Shown: piece after piece, positions 11,339 to 23,400 of the stretch
Layout of the letters: each line of letters opens with the position of its first letter
Numbering within the stretch: position 1 is the stretch's first letter
NCBI GenBank assembly: GCA_029865265.1
Contig: JAOUHG010000003.1
Span: 107,464 to 171,463, forward strand
Source: Candidatus Krumholzibacteriia bacterium
GTDB taxonomy: Bacteria > Krumholzibacteriota > Krumholzibacteriia > WVZY01 > JAKEHA01
Direction: 5' to 3'
DNA length: 64,000 bases
Notes under the pieces: model-generated
Told to the model about the DNA's origin: nothing
Databases searched by the model: none
Seen by the model: only the letters and a program-made list of their open reading frames with translations
Position numbers and translations under genes: made by a program

Positions 11339-12487
11339 TTACTGCCCCAGCACGCTGCGTGCGATGACGAGGCGTTGAATCTCACTGGTTCCTTCGCCGA
11401 TCTCGGCAAGCTTGGCGTCACGGTAGTACCGTTCCACGTTGTACTCGCGGCAGTACCCGTATCCGCCATGCATCTGAATCGCCTGGTCGGTGACGCGCAT
11501 GGCCACCTCCGAGGCGAACAGCTTGCACATCGACGCGTAGCGGCCAAACTCCTCCCCGCGATCCTTGCGCTGGGCGGCGTCGTGGATGAGCAGCCGCGCC
11601 GCGTGGATCTCGGTGGCCATGTCGGCGACCTTCATCTGGTTCGCCTGAAAATCGATAATGGGGGTATCGAACTGTTTGCGCTCGCGCCCGAACTTGATGG
11701 CGGCCTCCATGGCCGCCTGCGCCAGACCCAGCGCGAAAGCGCCGATGGAAATGCGCCCGCCCTCCAGCGTCTTCATGAAGGTGCGGAAACCGCCGCCTTC
11801 GCTGCCGAGCAGGTTGGCGGCCGGGACTTCGCAGTTGTCGAACACGATTTCGAAGGTGCCCGACGCGCGCAGCCCCATTTTCTTCTCTTTGGTTCCGATC
11901 ACGAAACCCGGGAAGTCGTTCTCGATGACGAAGGCGCTGATCCCCTTGGCTCCCGCGGACGGGTCGGTGACGGCGGTGGCGACCAGGTAGCGGGCCCAGC
12001 CCCCGTTGGTCACGTAGATCTTGGTGCCGTTGAGGATGTACTTGTCGCCTTTGCGCACCGCGGTGGTCTTCGTGTTGGAGGCGTCGCTTCCCGCCTGCGG
12101 CTCGGTGAGGCAGAAGGCGCCGATGGCCTCGCCGCTGGCGAGTTCCGGCAGGAAACGCTGCTTCTGCTCCTCGCTGCCCATGAGCACGATGGGGCCGCAC
12201 GCCAGCGAGTTGTGCGCGGCGACACCCAGCGCGGTGGAGCCGCAGCCGCGCGCGAGTTCCTCGATGACGATGGCGTACGACACGGTGTCGTTGCCCATGC
12301 CACCGTACTCGGCGGGAACCACCAGGCCCAGAAACCCCAGCTCGCCCATCTTTGCGAAACGCTCCACCGGAAACTCGCCGGTCTCGTCGAGATGCGCGGC
12401 GGTGGGAGCCAGCTCCGAGTCGGCGTAGCGCCGCGCGGTCTCCTGGATCATCTGCTGTTCTTCGGTCAGTGTGGGCATCGGGTTCAT
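11339..12487 (-). CDS. Acyl-CoA dehydrogenase (short or branched chain)
   Basis: 382 residues, full length for the FAD-dependent acyl-CoA dehydrogenase family. Visible landmarks are [14 protein letters not shown] (FAD/substrate loop near residue 125), [20 protein letters not shown], and the C-terminal [31 protein letters not shown], whose EGTSE glutamate is the expected catalytic base. It feeds electrons to ETF, which is not encoded in this window. Chain length or branched-chain specificity cannot be read from sequence; with the mutase genes alongside, an isoleucine/valine or propionyl-generating pathway is plausible. Confidence 0.9.
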   Translation of the reverse strand: MNPMPTLTEEQQMIQETARRYADSELAPTAAHLDETGEFPVERFAKMGELGFLGLVVPAEYGGMGNDTVSYAIVIEELARGCGSTALGVAAHNSLACGPIVLMGSEEQKQRFLPELASGEAIGAFCLTEPQAGSDASNTKTTAVRKGDKYILNGTKIYVTNGGWARYLVATAVTDPSAGAKGISAFVIENDFPGFVIGTKEKKMGLRASGTFEIVFDNCEVPAANLLGSEGGGFRTFMKTLEGGRISIGAFALGLAQAAMEAAIKFGRERKQFDTPIIDFQANQMKVADMATEIHAARLLIHDAAQRKDRGEEFGRYASMCKLFASEVAMRVTDQAIQMHGGYGYCREYNVERYYRDAKLAEIGEGTSEIQRLVIARSVLGQ

Positions 12488-12519
12488 GTATTCTCTTTTC
12501 TATGTAGTTTCACGCCGGG

Positions 12520-12933
12520 CTATGCGCCGGCGCTTCGTCCCGGGAACAGGTTCCCGATGAAGCTGACGACATCGCGCGTGCTGGTTCCGGGGCCGAACAC
12601 GCCCGCCACCCCGGGAATTGCCAGCAGTGACTTTGCGTCCGCGTCGGGGATGATGCCGCCCGCGACCAGCGGTACGTCGGCGAGGCCGGCACCGTTCATG
12701 AGTTCGCGCACGCGCGGGATCAGCGTCATGTGCGCCCCCGAGAGGATGCTCACCGACACCAGGTCGGCGTCCTCCTGCACGGCGGCCTCCACGATCATCT
12801 CCGGTGTCTGGTGCAGCCCGGTGTAGACGACCTCCATGCCGGCGTCACGCAGCGCGTTGGCGATCACCTTGGCCCCGCGGTCGTGACCGTCCAGGCCGGG
12901 CTTGCCGATGAGAACTTTGAGGGGACGTTTCAT
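12520..12933 (-). CDS. mcmA2: Methylmalonyl-CoA mutase, cobalamin-binding small subunit
   Basis: 137 residues forming one B12-binding Rossmann domain. The cobalt-ligating motif DGHDRG (DxHxxG) is near residue 15, followed by SVSILSGAH and VAGGIIPD, which bind the nucleotide tail. It completes the two-subunit mutase whose catalytic chain is encoded at 6419-8077 on the opposite strand. Its ATG overlaps the stop of meaB (TGATG, 12931-12935), so chaperone and cofactor subunit are made together. Confidence 0.93.
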   Translation of the reverse strand: MKRPLKVLIGKPGLDGHDRGAKVIANALRDAGMEVVYTGLHQTPEMIVEAAVQEDADLVSVSILSGAHMTLIPRVRELMNGAGLADVPLVAGGIIPDADAKSLLAIPGVAGVFGPGTSTRDVVSFIGNLFPGRSAGA

Positions 12934-13886
12934 CAGGATGCCTTCGGGCCGAGGCCCCGGGATATCTCCCGCGCGGCCCGGTAGGGCGAGAGTTCGCCGC
13001 CCGCCACGCGTGCAACCATACCATCAAACTCGGCGCGGGCGGTAGGGTCACGCCGCCAGGCGTCCCGCCACGCGTCTTCCACCAGGGCGCGCACCCGCTC
13101 GGCCAGCGCCTCGCGCCGGCGCTGCTCGCCACGCCCATCCCGGGCAAGGTGCGCCCGGTGCGCTTCCAGCGCCGCTTCGAGCGCGTCCAGTCCGGAGCCG
13201 TCGCTGCCCACGGTCTGTATGACCGGCGGCACCCATTCTCCCGGCCGGCGCAGCCCGGCAATAGCGGTGAGGTCCGCCGCGAATCCGTCCGCGCCCGGGC
13301 GGTCGGACTTGTTCACAACGAACACGTCGGCCACTTCCAGCAGGCCCGCCTTGAGGCTCTGGACCTCGTCGCCCGACTCCGGTGTCATGACCACCGCAAT
13401 GGTGTCGGCGGCAAAACGAATGCGCGTCTCCACCTGCCCCACCCCCATTGTCTCCAGCAGGACGACGTCGCGCCCGAACGCGTCCAGAACATCGGCCAGC
13501 TCGCAGGCCAGCGGGCTCATTCCGGTTTCGCTGCCCCGGCTGGCGACGGAACGCACGAACACGCCCGCGTCCCCCGCCGCGCTGGACATGCGCACGCGGT
13601 CGCCGAGCACGGCACCCCCGGAGAACGGACTCGAGGGATCCTCCGCAACCACGCCGACGCTGCGGCCGGCATGGCGGAGGCGCCGGGTGAGGCCGTCCGC
13701 CAGGGTGCTCTTGCCGGCGCCGCCGGGGCCGGTGAGCGCGATGCGGCGCGCGCGGCCCGTGCGGGCGAAAAGTGCATCCAGAACGGTCTCTGCGTCACCC
13801 CCGCCGCGCTCGACGACGGACATCAGGCGCGACGCGGCGAGAACGTCGCCGGACGCAAAACGCGCGAGCAGATCCTGGGTCTTCAT
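12933..13886 (-). CDS. meaB: Methylmalonyl-CoA mutase-associated GTPase MeaB
   Basis: 317 residues from the ATG at 13886 ([10 protein letters not shown]), close to the family norm of 310-330. A G3E-type GTPase that protects the mutase and gates delivery of adenosylcobalamin. Walker A is GPGGAGKST (near residue 47); ETMGVGQVE (switch/base region) and the guanine-specificity NKSD (near 190) are clear. The frame stays open upstream to 14000 with ATG and TTG codons, but the promoter at 14003-14032 would start transcription near 13996, leaving those starts almost no leader. First gene of the operon that continues through the B12 subunit to hbd. Confidence 0.92.
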   Translation of the reverse strand: MKTQDLLARFASGDVLAASRLMSVVERGGGDAETVLDALFARTGRARRIALTGPGGAGKSTLADGLTRRLRHAGRSVGVVAEDPSSPFSGGAVLGDRVRMSSAAGDAGVFVRSVASRGSETGMSPLACELADVLDAFGRDVVLLETMGVGQVETRIRFAADTIAVVMTPESGDEVQSLKAGLLEVADVFVVNKSDRPGADGFAADLTAIAGLRRPGEWVPPVIQTVGSDGSGLDALEAALEAHRAHLARDGRGEQRRREALAERVRALVEDAWRDAWRRDPTARAEFDGMVARVAGGELSPYRAAREISRGLGPKAS

Positions 13887-14002
13887 GGTCAGCGTAACCG
13901 GCGCTGCACCCCGGGGGGCGCGTGCCGGTGAGAGCGCAGCAATGGCGGGTCGGGCGTCCGCCCGGTAGCCCCAGGCAAACGCCAAACTCATTGTTTCCAA
14001 GT

Positions 14003-14032
14003 AAGTTACTAAACCGGGCGCGGGCCTGTCAA
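14003..14032 (-). promoter_or_regulatory. Putative promoter of the meaB-hbd operon
   Basis: On the minus strand a perfect TTGACA (14032-14027) is followed, after 18 bases, by TAACTT (14008-14003). The -10 box is weak, but the location directly upstream of meaB fits. The remaining intergenic DNA to 14126 holds no gene that I can see. Confidence 0.45.
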
Positions 14033-14126
14033 CTGCTGATCCCGCCCCCCACCGGCAACGCTCGGGGCGGATTGTCTGTCGGTTTACGGTTTCAAGTCAC
14101 GGCCCTGCGGGGACGCAGCCCCTGCA

Positions 14127-14756
14127 TCAGCCGCGGTAGAGCGCCTTGATCCGTCCCCAGGTGGACGCCTGGGTCGGGGTCGGGCACGCAACGGTCTCCC
14201 CGGGCGACGGGTTGCACCCCGTGGCCGTGGGCGGCTGCGAACCGGTGTACGGGTTGAGCCCGTCGAACACCACCCAGCCACCGCTGCCACTGGGCATGCG
14301 CCCGAACGAACGGTCGTCGGCGACCTCGACGGTCACGTACGCCTGCGCGTCCGTCACCGAGATATCCGCGCCGTTGATTTCGTACAGCGTAACGGTGTCG
14401 CCGCCGTTGTTCAGACTGAAGCCGAACTGGCCCACACCGTTGGCCGCCTGCCACGTAACCACGTCCGAGCCGTAGTACACCTTCACCTCGCCGGGCGCGA
14501 GACTCCCGGAGAGCGCGAAGCGGAACGACTCACCCGCGGACGCGTCGGAGATGCGGTAGTTGGAGAGGTCCACCGCCGCGGTGCCCGTGTTCACGATCTC
14601 GACCCACTCGTCGAGTTTCGAGTCCACCGCGCCGTCGCCGTCCCAGTCGCTGGCGGGATCCGCCAGCAGCTCGTTGAGGCGCACATCCGCCACGCCCTGC
14701 GGCGCAAGCGCAGCCATCACGGTCAAACATGAAATGAAAAAGGCAACGTACTTCAT
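14127..14756 (-). CDS. Secreted lamin-tail domain protein
   Basis: 209 residues from the ATG at 14756, eight bases after GGAGGAGG. A signal peptide (MKYVAFFISCLTVMAALAPQGVA) is followed directly by a lamin-tail (LTD) immunoglobulin-like domain: VRLNELLADP, then DEWVEIVNTGTAAVDLSNYRISD and the late strand FDGLNPYTG. LTD domains in bacteria sit in exported proteins, often with nucleases or as surface adhesion modules. Here the domain stands alone, with about 30 variable residues after it, and the protein has no sorting tail I can recognise. The LTD call is firm; the role is unknown. Confidence 0.82.
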   Translation of the reverse strand: MKYVAFFISCLTVMAALAPQGVADVRLNELLADPASDWDGDGAVDSKLDEWVEIVNTGTAAVDLSNYRISDASAGESFRFALSGSLAPGEVKVYYGSDVVTWQAANGVGQFGFSLNNGGDTVTLYEINGADISVTDAQAYVTVEVADDRSFGRMPSGSGGWVVFDGLNPYTGSQPPTATGCNPSPGETVACPTPTQASTWGRIKALYRG

Positions 14757-14864
14757 CCTCACATCCTCCTCCCATGCCCCTTCCGTTGCCGGTGGAATTG
14801 GCGGGATCAACGGGGCAGACTATAGCACGGGCTGGCGGGGAGCGCAAGCGCGTCGCGGGGGTTC

Positions 14865-16298
14865 CTAGCGCCGCTTCTCGAGCAGGGACTTGATGAGGTC
14901 GGTGGCCAGCTTGGGGTTGGCCTTGCCGCGGGTGCGCTTCATGAGCTGCCCCACGAAGAACTGCAGCAGCTGTTCCTTGCCGGCGAGATAGCGCGCCACC
15001 TCGTCGGGGTGCGCGTCGATCACCGCGGCGGCTTCCGTCTCGATGGCGGCATTGTCGCTGACCTGTTCGAGTCCGAGGCGCTTCATGACGGCTTCGGCGG
15101 ATTCCCCCGGCTTTTGCAGCATCTCGGCAAAGATCGTCTTGGCGGCACTGGAGTTCACCTTGCCGCTGCCCTGCAGTACCACCAGGCCGGCCAGCGCCGC
15201 CGGCTCCAATGCGAAGGCATCGATCTCGATACCGGCATCATTCAACTCGCGCGACACCTCGCCCATCATCCAGTTGCTCGCCGCCTTGGCGTCCGCGCCC
15301 GCCCTTACGACGTCCTCGTAGTAGTCCGCCATGGCGCGCGACGCCGTAAGTACGCCGGCGTCGTACACGGGCAATTTGTACTGCGCCACGAAACGCTCCC
15401 GCTTTGCATCCGGCAGTTCGGGCAGCGCGGCGCGCACCGTCTCCAGGAATGCCTCGGCCACGCGCAGCACGCGCAGGTCCGGCTCCGGGAAGTAGCGGTA
15501 GTCGTGCGCCTCCTCCTTGCTGCGCATCACCGTGGCGCGCCCCGCCGCGGGGTCCCACAACAGCGTATCCTGCGTCACCCGTCCGCCCGAGGACAGGACC
15601 TTCTCCTGGCGCTCGAGTTCATATTCGATGGCCTGCTCGACCTGCTTGAACGAGTTGAGGTTCTTCACCTCGGTCTTCACCCCGAAGGCCTCGGTTCCCG
15701 TCTCGCGCACCGAGACGTTCACGTCGCAGCGCAGGCTCCCCTCCTCCATGTTGCCGTCGCAGATCTCCAGGTAGCGCACCAGCGAGCGCAGCTTCTGCAG
15801 GTACTCCGACGCGGCGGCGGCGGTACGCAGGTCCGGCTCGCTCACGATCTCCACCAGCGGCACGCCGCTGCGGTTCATGTCCACCAGGCTGTGGTCGGCG
15901 CCGTCCACGTGGACCAGCTTGCCGGCGTCCTCCTCCAGGTGGATGCGGTGGATGCGGATGCGCTTGCCGCTCTCCAGCGCCAGCTCCCCGTCGCGGCACA
16001 GCGGCGTGTCGAACTGCGAGATCTGGTAGTCCTTGGGACAGTCGGGATAGAAGTAGTTCTTGCGCGCAAAGATGCTCTCACGCGCGATCGTGCAGCCCGT
16101 GGCCAGGCCGAGCCGCACCGCGTACTCCACCGCACTGGCGTTGGCCACCGGCAGCGCACCCGGCAGCCCCAGGCACACCGGACACACCTGCGTGTTGGGC
16201 TTGCCGCCGTAGGCCGCCGAACACCCGCAGAACATCTTGCTCTGCGTGCGCAGCTGCGCGTGGACCTCGAGTCCGATGACGGCTTCGTAGCGTGGCAT
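14865..16298 (-). CDS. gatB: Asp-tRNA(Asn)/Glu-tRNA(Gln) amidotransferase subunit B
   Basis: 477 residues from the ATG at 16298 (MPRYEAVIGLEVHAQL), preceded by GAGG seven bases upstream. GatB binds the mischarged tRNA and activates it with ATP. Motifs are GLEVHAQL at the start, CPVCLGLPGALPV, and the cradle-domain PDCPKDYQISQFD and DMNRSGVPLVEIVSEPD. The C-terminal YqeY-like tail is present (NPKLATDLIKSLLEKR). The gene starts two bases after the gatA stop. An organism with this operon probably lacks GlnRS or AsnRS, or both. Confidence 0.95.
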   Translation of the reverse strand: MPRYEAVIGLEVHAQLRTQSKMFCGCSAAYGGKPNTQVCPVCLGLPGALPVANASAVEYAVRLGLATGCTIARESIFARKNYFYPDCPKDYQISQFDTPLCRDGELALESGKRIRIHRIHLEEDAGKLVHVDGADHSLVDMNRSGVPLVEIVSEPDLRTAAAASEYLQKLRSLVRYLEICDGNMEEGSLRCDVNVSVRETGTEAFGVKTEVKNLNSFKQVEQAIEYELERQEKVLSSGGRVTQDTLLWDPAAGRATVMRSKEEAHDYRYFPEPDLRVLRVAEAFLETVRAALPELPDAKRERFVAQYKLPVYDAGVLTASRAMADYYEDVVRAGADAKAASNWMMGEVSRELNDAGIEIDAFALEPAALAGLVVLQGSGKVNSSAAKTIFAEMLQKPGESAEAVMKRLGLEQVSDNAAIETEAAAVIDAHPDEVARYLAGKEQLLQFFVGQLMKRTRGKANPKLATDLIKSLLEKRR

Positions 16299-16299
16299 A

Positions 16300-17766
16300 T
16301 TATCCTCGCAGAGCGGGGGCGACCGCACCCGCCGGGAAGTCCACCAGCCGTTCGAGGCCCGCCGCGACACGCAGCAGGGGCGCCTCCTGGAAGGCACGCC
16401 CGACGAGCTGCACGCCGATGGGGAGTCTCTCGTCCGACAGGCCACACGGAATGGAGATCCCGGGCAGCCCGGCCAGGTTCACCGGAATGGTGAACACGTC
16501 GTTCATGTACATGAGAATCGGGTCGTCGGTCTTCTCACCCAGCTTGAACGCCGTGGTCGGCGCGGTCGGCAGCATCACGGTGTCGCAGCGTGAAAACGCC
16601 CTTACGAAGTCCGCGATGATGAGCGAGCGCACCTGCTGGGCGCGCTTGTAGTATGCGTCGTAGTAGCCGGCGCTCAGCACGTAGGTGCCAAGCAGCACGC
16701 GCCGTTTCACCTCGGCGCCGAAGCCCTCCTCGCGCGTCCGGGTGTACATCTCGACCAGCGTTTCGGCGTGGGGCGAACGATGCCCGTAGCGCACACCGTC
16801 GAAGCGGGCCAGGTTGGCGCTCGCCTCGGCGTTGGCGATGATGTAGTACGCGGCCAGACCGTGGTCCGCGTGCGGAAGCTCGACGTCCTCGATGACGGCG
16901 CCCTCGCGCCGCGCACCCTCCACCGCCGCCTTGAAGGAGGCGAGCACGCCGGGGTCGAGCGATTCGCCGAGGAAGCTCCACGGCACGCCGATCTTGACAC
17001 CCTTGAGCCCGCGGTCCAGATCGCTTGAAAAATCGGGCACGGGTGCCGACGCGCTGGTCGCATCGCGCGGATCGCGACCGCACATGACGTTGAGCATGGT
17101 GGCACAGTCGCCCACCGTGCGCGTGAAGGGGCCGATCTGATCCAGCGAACTGGCGAACGCCACCAGTCCGTAACGCGATACGCGCCCGTAGGTGGGCTTC
17201 ATCCCCACCACGCCGCAGAAGCTCGCCGGCTGGCGGATGGAACCGCCCGTGTCGCTGCCCAACGACGCCGCCGCCATCCCCGCCGCCACCGCCGCCGCGG
17301 AGCCGCCGCTGGACCCGCCCGGTGCGCGCGTCGTGTCCCAGGGGTTGTGGGTGGGGCCGAAGCCGGAGTTCTCGGTGGACGAACCCATGGCGAACTCATC
17401 CAGGTTGGTCTTGCCGATCACCACCGCACCCGCCGCGTGGAGCTTCTCCACCACCGTCGCCGTATACGGCGGACGGTAGGCGCCGAGGATGCGCGAACCG
17501 CAGGTGGTGCTGCTGCCCCGGATGCAGATGTTGTCCTTGATGGCGACGGGGACACCGCCCAGCGGGAGCGAACGGTAGTCGCCGGATTCGGACAGCGCGC
17601 GCGCGCGCGCCAGCGCTGCCTCGCGGTGCACGTCGAGAAAGGCCACCACCTCGCCCTCGCGCGCGCCGATGGCCACCAGTGCTGCTTCGCACGCCTGCAC
17701 GGGGTCAACCTCGCCCGCGGTCATGCGCTTGCGCAGATCGCCGATGGACAGTTCGTTCAGTTTCAC
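16300..17766 (-). CDS. gatA: Asp-tRNA(Asn)/Glu-tRNA(Gln) amidotransferase subunit A
   Basis: 488 residues, the expected length. This amidase-signature enzyme releases ammonia from glutamine and passes it to GatB. The Ser-cisSer-Lys triad is visible as the lysine in VAIKDNI (near residue 75) and the serines in GSSGGSAAAVAAGM and GSDTGGSIRQPASFCG (near 150-180). The glutaminase consensus is intact. The ATG overlaps the gatC stop (ATGA at 17763-17766). Confidence 0.95.
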   Translation of the reverse strand: MKLNELSIGDLRKRMTAGEVDPVQACEAALVAIGAREGEVVAFLDVHREAALARARALSESGDYRSLPLGGVPVAIKDNICIRGSSTTCGSRILGAYRPPYTATVVEKLHAAGAVVIGKTNLDEFAMGSSTENSGFGPTHNPWDTTRAPGGSSGGSAAAVAAGMAAASLGSDTGGSIRQPASFCGVVGMKPTYGRVSRYGLVAFASSLDQIGPFTRTVGDCATMLNVMCGRDPRDATSASAPVPDFSSDLDRGLKGVKIGVPWSFLGESLDPGVLASFKAAVEGARREGAVIEDVELPHADHGLAAYYIIANAEASANLARFDGVRYGHRSPHAETLVEMYTRTREEGFGAEVKRRVLLGTYVLSAGYYDAYYKRAQQVRSLIIADFVRAFSRCDTVMLPTAPTTAFKLGEKTDDPILMYMNDVFTIPVNLAGLPGISIPCGLSDERLPIGVQLVGRAFQEAPLLRVAAGLERLVDFPAGAVAPALRG

Positions 17767-18074
17767 GATTCCTCGCCGCGGGAAATGACGCGGGGCACGC
17801 GGAAGAATTCTCCGGTCGCGTCCGGCGCCTGCGAAAGCACCTCGCTGCGTTCCAGCCCGGGGGTGACAACGTCCTCGCGCAGGTCGCTGCCGGCGTCTTC
17901 GAGCGACATGGCCCGCGTGGGCTCCACCCCGGCCACGTCCACCGCCTGCAGCCGCTCCACAAGCGCCACGATGCGGTTGAGCTGCTCGGTGATGGGCCCC
18001 ACCTCACCGGGCGCGAGGTCGATGCGCGCGAGGCGCTCGAGGTGGCGGATGACGTCGCGATCGATCTTGCTCAT
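17763..18074 (-). CDS. gatC: Asp-tRNA(Asn)/Glu-tRNA(Gln) amidotransferase subunit C
   Basis: 103 residues from the ATG at 18074. GatC wraps around GatA and clamps it to GatB. The typical N-terminal helix (VIRHLERLARIDL) and the tail SQAPDATGEFFRVPRVI, close to the conserved APxxxxGYFxVPKV end, are present. It starts 14 bases after the pcrA stop and overlaps gatA. The same frame is open through pcrA, but only this segment is coding. Confidence 0.93.
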   Translation of the reverse strand: MSKIDRDVIRHLERLARIDLAPGEVGPITEQLNRIVALVERLQAVDVAGVEPTRAMSLEDAGSDLREDVVTPGLERSEVLSQAPDATGEFFRVPRVISRGEES

Positions 18075-18088
18075 GGTGTCCTCGCTGC

Positions 18089-20311
<2,223 letters not shown>

Positions 20312-20416
20312 GATGGTTTGCGGGCGCAACCCGGGAACGTTAGCACAGGCGCGCGCCCTTTCGGGAGCGAAATCTGGGCGTGCGGGAGCGGATCCTGGTC
20401 CCGGCGGGGGCGTGGG

Positions 20417-23400
20417 CTAGAACGTGGGGCCCATGTACCAGTGGAACTGCATGTCGTCGGCGAACTCGTAGAAATCCGTGGGCCACGCGAACTGGAAGCT
20501 CATCAGGAAGTAGCCGACGTACATGTACACCCCGAAACCCACGTCCGCGTGGGAGTCGTCCAGGCGCAGCCGGCTGCCGTCGAGATTGATGGGATTGCGC
20601 GGGCTGCCATCGAACGCCGCACCGACATCGAAGAAGGCGGTGCCGCCGATGTTGGTGAATCCCCAGCGCCCCGGCCATCCGAAGATGATGGCATCGAAGA
20701 GTGGAAAGCGATACTCGAAGCTCGCCAGCCACATGCGCGTTCCCCAGAACTGCTGGTAGTCGTAACCGCGCAGCGTCGTGGGACCGCCCAGCGAGAACAC
20801 GCGCGGGTCCTCGCCCTCGCTGCCGGCGGCGGTGAGACGCAGTGCGATGGAGTTGCGCCAAAAGATGGTGTTGTAGCGCCGCCAGTCGGCGAACCCGGTG
20901 GTGCGCGAAATATCGTTATTGCTGAACGCCACGCCGCGCGACACCGACGCCCGCCAGCGCGACCCCTCCACCGGTCCGAAGGGGCCGAAGAAGGCCGAAT
21001 CGTGCACGAACGCCAGCGTGGGCTCCAGCAGCCGCACCTGTGAGACGCCCGCCGACGAGTAGATTCCGGTGTACGGATTGGCCTGCGTGTAGAACTCGCG
21101 CTCCGACATGTACGCCTGCAGATCGACTTCCATGCGGTAGAACTTGTTGAACGGGAGGCTCATGGACCCAAACAGGCCCAGGTTGCGCTCGCTGAAAAGG
21201 CGGTAGGCCGAGAACTCTCCCGCACTGGTGATGCGCGAATCGTAGAAGCTGCTCAGCTGGTATGCGCCGAAGGTGAAGTCCGCCCGGCGCTTGAGGTACG
21301 AATAGGCGAGCAGGAAGTCGGACTGGGCGATGTCCTGGTAGAGGTTGAACGCGAACGTCGCACGGTGGTCGCCGAGGATATCGGACATGGCGATGGCGTT
21401 GGCGATTCCGAAACCGTAGCTCGACGAGAAGTACAGCCCGCCACCGCTGCCGATGAAGTCGGGCGCGAGCTTGGTCTTGTACGGGCGCACGCTCGCGCCG
21501 CGATACACGTCTTCGTTGCCCAGCGCCTCGGACAGGGTGGCCGGCCGCGGCTTCGACGGCGGCGCGGCGCCCGCCTCCAGCGGGCCCGCCGGCTGTATGG
21601 GGCGCACCGCGGGCGTGTAGCTGTCGACGTCCACGAAGCCCGAATCCGCGCCGCTCGCCCCGCCGCCGGACGCGGCGAGCGCGCTGTCCGGTGCGAGCGC
21701 AACGGTCGTGACGGGGGTCGATTCCGCCCCCGGGGCCGGTGCGTCGGCGGCACCGGCACCGGTCGCCGGAGACGCGCCCTTCGCCGCCTTCGCGGCCTCC
21801 TCGGCCGCCGCGGCCTCCGCCTTGGCCTTTTCCGTGGCCGCCAGGTCCATGCGCGCGATGTTGGGCTGGTGGGCCAGGATCGACTGCGCGGGCTGCAGAT
21901 AGCGGCGCCCGAGCAGCGTGCGCAGGTCATCGGAGACAAAGACGTCCCAGCCGCCGTTGACGAACGCGGAGAAGGCGATGCGGCCCTTCTCCTCGTGCAC
22001 GCTCGGGGTGAAGAGACCGCCCAGCACGTCGGTGAAGCGGTAGGTGTCGCCGGTCTCGATGTCGCCGGCGTGAAGGTTGTTCACACCCGACTCATCCGAC
22101 GCGTAGATGATGGTCTTGCCGTCGGCCAGCACCAGCGGGTCGGTGTCGTCGCCGTCGGACTCGACCAGCGGGCGCTGGCGGCCGGTGGCGAAGTCGTACT
22201 CCCAGACGTCGTAGCTCGCGTCGCGGCGCACGTTCTTCGAGCTGGCAAAATTGATTTCGCTCAGGCGCTTGCGATTTTCCCCCGAGAAGTCGGAAGGCAC
22301 CGGAATGGTCGTTTCCGGGTAATAGACAAAGATCACCCGGTTGCCGTCAGGATAGAAGCGCGGCGTGAGCTGGTCCGCCCCGTCGTTGGTGAGCCGCTTC
22401 ATCAGGCCGGTGGCAAGGTCCACCGACACCAGGTCCGTCTGCCCGTGGAAGGTGGCCGAAAGCACGATCTCGTTGCGCACCGGGTTCCAGGCGGGCGCGG
22501 TGAGTCCCTGCGACGCCACCTCGTAGCGGCGTTCGTCGCCGGTCTTGATATCGCGCACGAACAGCGCGTCGTGCCCCCCGGAGCGGGCCACGAACGCCAC
22601 CTGCTTGCCCTCCGGATCGAAGCAGATGGAGCTGGTGAGCAGGTGCAGCGACTCGTAGCGGTTGGAGCGCGCACCGGTGACGACCTTGGCGATCTCCTTG
22701 CCGTCCAGGGCGGAGATCACGTGGATCTCGATCATCCCCTGGCGGTCGCTGAAGAACACGATGTATTCGCCGTCGGGCGACAGCACCGGCTTGGTGTTGT
22801 AGTAGCCGTGGTTCTTCTCGTGGTCGGTGAGCTTGCGGGCAAAGTCGGATACTTCCTGCTTGCCGGGGTACAACGGCCAGTAGTGCTTGCGCAGCGCCTT
22901 GGACCAGTGCTCGTAGAGCTGATCCGACGACAGCCCGATGGTGCGCTGCACCGCCGCCTCCGCACTGCGCGTCCCCGCCAGCACATCCAGCATCTCCAGG
23001 ACCTTCTCGTGGCCGTAGGTCTCCGCGATGTAGTTGAAGACCGACTGCCCCTCCTTATACACGTAGAAGCCGCTGATTGCGTAGAACGGGTACAGGTAGT
23101 CGTTGAGCACCGCGTCGCGGATGAACATGTCCGCGTCCGCGTCCCAGCCCTCCGCCAGATACTCCGCGAGTCCCTCCGCCACCCACAGCGGCATCGGGAA
23201 GAGGTAGTTGCGCGTGAACACGTTGTCCAGCATCCGGTTGTAAACGATGTTGAACGTGAACACGTGCGCGAGTTCGTGGATGGCGGTGTGGTGGAACTCC
23301 TTGAACGAGCTGGTGAACGGCAGCACGATGCGGCGCCGCGAGGGTTCGGCGAAGGCCTGCACGCCCTCGGGCAGAGTGCCGTCGGTGACGTTGGTCTCCA

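Noticed and set aside
13887..14000. N-terminal extension of meaB to the TTG or ATG at 13991-14000
   Set aside because: The extra residues do not resemble MeaB, and the predicted promoter would leave almost no leader for these starts.
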